From: JAIBBG01 sp040381475
Lineage (GTDB): Bacteria > Bacteroidota > Bacteroidia > Flavobacteriales_D > Sanyastnellaceae
Assembly (NCBI GenBank): GCA_040381475.1
Contig: JBEIHH010000094.1
Span: 1-9,858 of the forward strand
Length of the DNA stretch: 9,858 nt
Direction of reading: 5' to 3'
Below the pieces are notes generated by a model, which was not told the DNA's origin, made no database searches, and worked only from the letters and a program-made list of their open reading frames with translations. This document shows positions 6,201 to 9,858 of this stretch, piece after piece. Made by a program: the position numbers and the translations under genes. The first letter of the stretch is position 1; the number at the start of each line of letters is the position of its first letter.

Positions 6201-7558
6201 TGAAGCCCCAGGTAATTATATTATTATTCTTTATTGGTACCACATGTTATTGTCAGCAATGGAGCACGTTGAATGATTTATCATTATCAAATAACGTGAT
6301 ACAAGAAATGAAAATTTATAGTGACACGTTATTTATTGCTGGTTGGTTTGAGGAAGTCAATGGTATAGAGTCAAGTGGTATTTTCAAATGGGATAGTACA
6401 AGCGTCAGTTTGTTGTCAGCTGCGCAAAGTATTGCAATTCATGATTTTGTAATTTGTAATGATACAACTTATGTCGTCGGTGGCTTTTTTACTGCCGACA
6501 ATGTTCAAGGAACACGTGGCATTGCCTCGTTCTATAATAATCAATGGTGGAGTGTTGGTGGCGGCGGGGAGTCACCAACCGACAATCCATCATCATGTCT
6601 TTCATGGAACAACAGATTATACATCGGGCATAGTTTTGGCGGCATGGGCGATGTTGATATCCCCTTCAGTTTTGCCTCCTGGGATGGTACATCGTGGTAC
6701 GAAGAGGAGTCGGTGTATGGCCTGGATAAGGGCCCGATGGTGATGACCATTTACAACGGTGAGCTGATCGGTGGAGGCAATTTTAACCAGACCACAACAG
6801 GCAATCAAATGTTCCGTGTGGGGCGTTTTGATGGTGCGCACTGGCATGATATCAATGGCGGGGTGAATGGGACAGTGTATGATCTTTTTGTGGATGGTGA
6901 AGATCTGTATGTCGGAGGCACCTCCACACTTGCGCAATTTGGGGATGTTGTTATTCCTAACAACCTGGCAAGGTTTGACGGTACAACCTGGCATGGCGTA
7001 GGCGAGTATGAAGAGATCGGTAATACGATACTGGCTATCACCAAATACAGAGGTCAGATTTACGTTGGCGGGCTTATGACGATTAACGGAATACCATGGC
7101 AATCGCTTGCCTATTTCGACGGTGTGCATTGGCACCAAGTGCCGGGTAGTGAAGACATGGATGAGCGCGTTCGCTGTCTGGAAGTCTACAAAGATGAACT
7201 ATACATCGGCGGGGATTTTGACCATGCGGGAGGACTGGAAGTACCGGGGCTGGTGCGATACTATCTGCACCCAGATAGTGTGCAATGGGGTGTTCCCGAT
7301 GCGGTGGAAGAGCAAACGATTAAGACCTTTCAGATTTTCCCCAATCCGGCAGATGAACAATTGAACATTGTTTTTGACCAACCACTTCAAGGCGATGTGC
7401 TCATCACCGACATGAGCGGCAAACAATGCCACCGCGAAGGGATTGGCAATAGGATACGAATAACCATACCTACAGCCGCCTTGCCCAAGGGTACTTTGCT
7501 TGTATCGCAACTTTTAAGCGGACGCCTGATGCATACGGAGAAGGTGGTGGTGAGGTGA
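6200..7558 (+). CDS. Secreted seven-repeat propeller-like protein with T9SS domain
   Basis: The 452-residue protein begins with a signal peptide (KPQVIILLFFIGTTCYC, likely cleaved before Gln19 or Gln20). The body holds seven repeats of about 47-51 residues, each with a strand like LYIGGDF: LFIAGWF (44), YVVGGFF (91), LYIGHSF (140), LIGGGNF (189), LYVGGTS (236), IYVGGLM (287) and LYIGGDF (334). Six of them lead into a strand like ARFDGTTWHGVG (near 62, 109, 159, 208, 257 and 304). Seven such units suggest a seven-bladed beta-propeller. Residues about 376-452 (FQIFPNPADEQLNI ... TEKVVVR) fit a T9SS type A sorting domain, so it is probably exported and either cell-surface attached or released. 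The start ATG overlaps the stop of the previous gene (TAATG), implying translational coupling. The first 340 bases are much more AT-rich than the rest. The ligand or activity is unknown. Confidence 0.88.
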   Translation: MKPQVIILLFFIGTTCYCQQWSTLNDLSLSNNVIQEMKIYSDTLFIAGWFEEVNGIESSGIFKWDSTSVSLLSAAQSIAIHDFVICNDTTYVVGGFFTADNVQGTRGIASFYNNQWWSVGGGGESPTDNPSSCLSWNNRLYIGHSFGGMGDVDIPFSFASWDGTSWYEEESVYGLDKGPMVMTIYNGELIGGGNFNQTTTGNQMFRVGRFDGAHWHDINGGVNGTVYDLFVDGEDLYVGGTSTLAQFGDVVIPNNLARFDGTTWHGVGEYEEIGNTILAITKYRGQIYVGGLMTINGIPWQSLAYFDGVHWHQVPGSEDMDERVRCLEVYKDELYIGGDFDHAGGLEVPGLVRYYLHPDSVQWGVPDAVEEQTIKTFQIFPNPADEQLNIVFDQPLQGDVLITDMSGKQCHREGIGNRIRITIPTAALPKGTLLVSQLLSGRLMHTEKVVVR

Positions 7559-7877
7559 GGCGCGACCAATTTTCTTCCTATTGCCCGAAAGACAAACGTC
7601 CTTCAATGTGTAAAATTGAATTTCGTCGAATCATATACAGGGTTTTTGGATGTCCCCTTAATCTGGATTATTCCGGAAAAGCCATTAAATGCCAGCATGG
7701 CTATCTTCATTTTTCTCCAAGCAAATAAAATTCAATTGAAAAATCATAAGAATAATTTCGATAAATTCTTACTTCGTTTCCTTCGTTCCATTTGCTCCCT
7801 TCGTGTGAATTATTCACGCAAATGACGCAAAGTAAATACCTGAATGTCGTCCCAAATTTCCCCGTTCACAACATTCA
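7559..7877. other. Convergent intergenic region between T9SS gene and suf operon
   Basis: These 319 bases hold no convincing gene; the open frame at 7616-7825 has no recognisable domain and runs into a repeat. Small inverted repeats are present: TAATC/GATTA (7659-7663/7666-7670) and GCCA/TGGC (7691-7694/7698-7701), the latter followed shortly by a T-rich stretch that could act as a weak terminator. The right part carries the palindromic repeat listed at 7781-7832. Confidence 0.5.
7781..7832. repeat. CGCAAAG-type imperfect palindrome (REP-like)
   Basis: From outside in: CTTCGTT (7781-7787) faces ACGCAAAG (7825-7832, imperfect); CATTTGC (7789-7795) pairs perfectly with GCAAATG (7818-7824); and GTGAAT (7805-7810) pairs with ATTCAC (7812-7817) at the apex, with a 9-base bulge (7796-7804) on the left arm. 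It ends 46 bases from the stop codon of the DUF59 gene and could stop transcription there. The string ACGCAAAGT at 7825-7833 also occurs at 3002-3010 inside the larger palindrome. Confidence 0.6.
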
Positions 7878-8198
7878 TCACAAGAATCCCAACTCGAGTT
7901 GCGCCTCTTCACTCATCATGCTTTTGTCCCACGCAGGATCCCATGTGATTTCAACTTTACACGAACTCACACCTTCAACGGTATTGACCTTGTCGCCGAC
8001 TTCCGGAGGCAGGGTTTCTGCTACAGGACATGAGGGAGAAGTAAGTGTCATCAGAATGGTCACTTCGCCATTGTCTTCAATGCCGATGTTGTAGATCAAT
8101 CCAAGTTCATAAATATCCACAGGTATCTCGGGATCATAGATGGTCTTCAATGTCCTGATGATTTCTTCTTCTATTTTTTTTCTTGTCTCAATATCCAT
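7878..8198 (-). CDS. sufT: DUF59/MIP18-family Fe-S maturation protein (SufT-like)
   Basis: This is a 106-residue cytoplasmic protein of the DUF59 family, which includes SufT, YitW and the core of eukaryotic MIP18. It has the family start KTIYDPEIPVDIYELGLIY (residues 18-36), the conserved TSPSCP loop with Cys57 (53-58), and the C-terminal motif TWDPAWDKSMMSEEAQLELG (85-104). Family members help mature or deliver Fe-S clusters; the exact step is unsettled. Stand-alone DUF59 genes in suf operons are common in Bacteroidota. It starts 14 bases after the sufE stop codon, so it is almost certainly in the same operon and probably its last gene in this window. The length is typical for a single-domain member. 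The symbol is given by family and context and is less certain than the family assignment. Confidence 0.9.
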   Translation of the reverse strand: MDIETRKKIEEEIIRTLKTIYDPEIPVDIYELGLIYNIGIEDNGEVTILMTLTSPSCPVAETLPPEVGDKVNTVEGVSSCKVEITWDPAWDKSMMSEEAQLELGFL

Positions 8199-8212
8199 AT
8201 CAATAAATGCCC

Positions 8213-8635
8213 TTAGTTACTTGCACTGAATGCAAGGCCATATATTTTCATCTGTTTAATCATTGATGCAAGCCCATTGCTTCGCGTTGGCGAAAGATGA
8301 GCCCCAAGTCCAATGTCACTCACGAAATGCAAATCTGCTTCCGCAATCTCTTTCGGGTCTGAGCCATCCAATACCCGAATCATAAGCGCTACCAAACCTT
8401 TCGTGATAATAGCATCACTGTCTGCTGTAAACCGCACCAGTCCACCGGCATCTTTTTCAGCATGAAGCCACACCCTCGACTGGCAGCCCTTGATGAGGTT
8501 GTCATCAGTTTTGTATTTCTCTTCGATCATTGGCAATTCTTTCCCAAGCTCAATGATGTGCTCATATTTCTCCATCCATTCGGAGAACATACCGAATTCT
8601 TCAATGATTTCCTGTTGTCTGGATTCTATGCTCAC
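8213..8635 (-). CDS. sufE: SufE, sulfur acceptor for the cysteine desulfurase SufS
   Basis: SufE takes persulfide sulfur from SufS and stimulates its activity; the sulfur then goes to the SufBCD scaffold. The 140-residue length is normal. The active cysteine is Cys51 in the motif NLIKGCQSRVWL (46-57), the same number as in E. coli SufE. The family features DSDAIITKGLVALMI (72-86) and SPTRSNGLASMIKQMK (115-130) are intact. The start codon is GTG (8635-8633) and overlaps the sufS stop TGA in the sequence GTGA, a four-base overlap that implies translational coupling. The conserved N-terminus (QQEIIEEF) begins a few residues later, supporting this start. The DUF59 gene follows after 14 bases. Confidence 0.96.
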   Translation of the reverse strand: MSIESRQQEIIEEFGMFSEWMEKYEHIIELGKELPMIEEKYKTDDNLIKGCQSRVWLHAEKDAGGLVRFTADSDAIITKGLVALMIRVLDGSDPKEIAEADLHFVSDIGLGAHLSPTRSNGLASMIKQMKIYGLAFSASN

Positions 8636-9858
8636 TGGAGTAACTGAATAGATTTGTGTAGTGCTTTGATGAATTTTGCTGTTTCTTCCTCCGTGTTATA
8701 TACCGCGAATGAAGCACGCACAGTGCCGGGCACTTCATAATGACGCCACAACGGCTCGGTGCAGTGATGGCCTGTACGAACTGCCACTCCCTGTTGATCG
8801 AGCAGCGTGCCAAGGTCATATGGATGAACACCATCAATCAAAAAGGAAATCACCCCGGTTTTATGTTCGGATGTTCCATAGATCTGCAATCCCGGAATTG
8901 TTGTTAATGCATCGGTGGTAGATTCAAGCAATATCTTTTCTTGCGCATGCAAAAAATCCCAACCTAAGTTCTCAACGAAAGTGATCGCTTCTCCCATTGC
9001 AATGACCGCCTCAATGTTCGGGGTACCGGCTTCAAATTTGAATGGCGGATCGTTGTAAGTTGTTTTGTCGAATGACACACTGCGAATCATTTCGCCACCT
9101 CCCCGCCAAGGCGGCATTTCATTCAGCAATGAAATTTTTCCGTAAAGAACACCGACTCCGGTTGGACCATAAAGTTTATGCCCGCTGAAGCAGTAAAAGT
9201 CACAATCCAGTTCCTGCACATTCACCGCAAAGTGCGACACTGCTTGTGCACCGTCGATCAAAACTTTTGCTCCGGCTTGATGCGCTTTGGATACGATGGA
9301 TCCTACAGGGTTGATTGTACCAAGTGCATTGGAAACATGGTTGACAGCAACCAGCTTTGTTTTGTTGTTGAGTAGTTTTTCGAATTCCGAAATATCGAGT
9401 TCTCCATTTGCTGTCACCGGAATGACGCGCAATACTGCTCCCTTTTCTTCGGCAAGCATTTGCCATGGAACAATATTGCTGTGATGCTCCATCGTCGAAA
9501 CGATGATTTCATCTCCGGGTGAAACGTTTTTTCTGCCCCAGGTCTGTGCTACAAGATTGATTGCATCGGTTGTACCTGAAGTGAATACTATTTCTTCTTT
9601 TAATGAAGCACCGATGAAACGACGAATCTGATCTCTTGCACCTTCGAATTTTTCGGTTGAAATATTGGCAAGATAATGTGCACCGCGATGAATGTTCGCA
9701 TTGTAAAGTTTGTAGTAATCCGTTATGCAATCAATAACCGATTGAGGTTTCTGGGTGGTGGCTGCATTGTCGAAATAGACAAGAGGTTGACCGTTCACCC
9801 TTTGATGCAGTATGGGAAATTGTTGCCTCAGGGCTGCGATGTCAACAGTATCGGTCAT
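8632..9858 (-). CDS. sufS: Cysteine desulfurase SufS (group II)
   Basis: SufS is a PLP enzyme that removes sulfur from cysteine, giving alanine and an enzyme persulfide that is passed to SufE for Fe-S cluster assembly in the cytoplasm. The 408 residues are a full-length protein. His125 in MEHHSN stacks on PLP, Asp202 and Gln205 in IDGAQA contact the cofactor, Lys228 in FSGHKLYGPTG is the Schiff-base lysine, and Cys366 in RTGHHCTEPLW is the catalytic cysteine. These sit two residues after the E. coli positions (H123, K226, C364). The short ordered loop around Cys366 marks group II. The start ATG (9858-9856) is the last codon of the window; the sequence MTDTVDIAALRQQFPIL matches the family N-terminus, so the gene looks complete. 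Upstream suf genes such as sufD would lie beyond the right edge. It overlaps sufE by four bases. Confidence 0.97.
   Translation of the reverse strand: MTDTVDIAALRQQFPILHQRVNGQPLVYFDNAATTQKPQSVIDCITDYYKLYNANIHRGAHYLANISTEKFEGARDQIRRFIGASLKEEIVFTSGTTDAINLVAQTWGRKNVSPGDEIIVSTMEHHSNIVPWQMLAEEKGAVLRVIPVTANGELDISEFEKLLNNKTKLVAVNHVSNALGTINPVGSIVSKAHQAGAKVLIDGAQAVSHFAVNVQELDCDFYCFSGHKLYGPTGVGVLYGKISLLNEMPPWRGGGEMIRSVSFDKTTYNDPPFKFEAGTPNIEAVIAMGEAITFVENLGWDFLHAQEKILLESTTDALTTIPGLQIYGTSEHKTGVISFLIDGVHPYDLGTLLDQQGVAVRTGHHCTEPLWRHYEVPGTVRASFAVYNTEEETAKFIKALHKSIQLLQ

Noticed and set aside
6617..7138. 173-codon frame opposite the propeller gene
   Set aside because: Antisense shadow; no domain and the plus strand shows clear repeats and a sorting domain.
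7616..7825. 69-codon open frame in the T9SS-suf gap
   Set aside because: No domain, and its end lies inside the CGCAAAG palindrome.
1..9858. CRISPR array, tRNA or rRNA genes, transposase, phage or restriction genes
   Set aside because: I looked for evenly spaced direct repeats, cloverleaf-like segments and mobile-element protein motifs and saw none.

Overview
The window looks like chromosomal DNA from a Bacteroidota bacterium, probably a Flavobacteriales-type lineage. Two secreted proteins end in C-terminal domains of the type IX secretion (T9SS) type A pattern (a YPNP or FPNP motif followed by a short beta-sandwich-like tail). Start codons lack Shine-Dalgarno sequences, and the intergenic regions carry CGCAAAG-type inverted repeats. 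The species cannot be named from the sequence.

Layout from left to right. At the left edge is the C-terminal tail of an unidentified membrane protein (1-195, +), followed by about 400 bases without a convincing gene. A plus-strand housekeeping cluster follows: a tandem-domain universal stress protein (598-1425), UMP kinase pyrH (1584-2291) and ribosome recycling factor frr (2349-2912). frr converges on dxr (3345-4505, -), and the 432 bases between them hold a palindromic element about 300 bases long. dxr diverges from a pair of plus-strand genes for secreted T9SS-sorted proteins. The first (4646-6200) is split by a one-base frameshift near 4886-4899. The second (6200-7558) overlaps it by one base (TAATG) and carries seven propeller-like repeats. 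A 319-base convergent gap with a second, smaller CGCAAAG palindrome separates these from a minus-strand iron-sulfur cluster operon, read sufS (9858-8632), sufE (8635-8213), then a DUF59/SufT-like gene (8198-7878).

How the genes work together. pyrH and frr are commonly neighbours in bacteria. dxr commits carbon to isoprenoid synthesis through the MEP pathway, whose last two enzymes (IspG, IspH) need Fe-S clusters. SufS and SufE are a desulfurase/sulfur-acceptor pair, and the DUF59 protein fits an Fe-S maturation role. The two T9SS proteins are probably co-translated and exported together.

No clear new defence or mobile system was found. The parts most worth a second look are the large palindromic element, its shared motif with the second convergent gap, the frameshifted T9SS gene with its uncharacterised helical region, and the seven-repeat propeller protein with a sharp internal GC shift.
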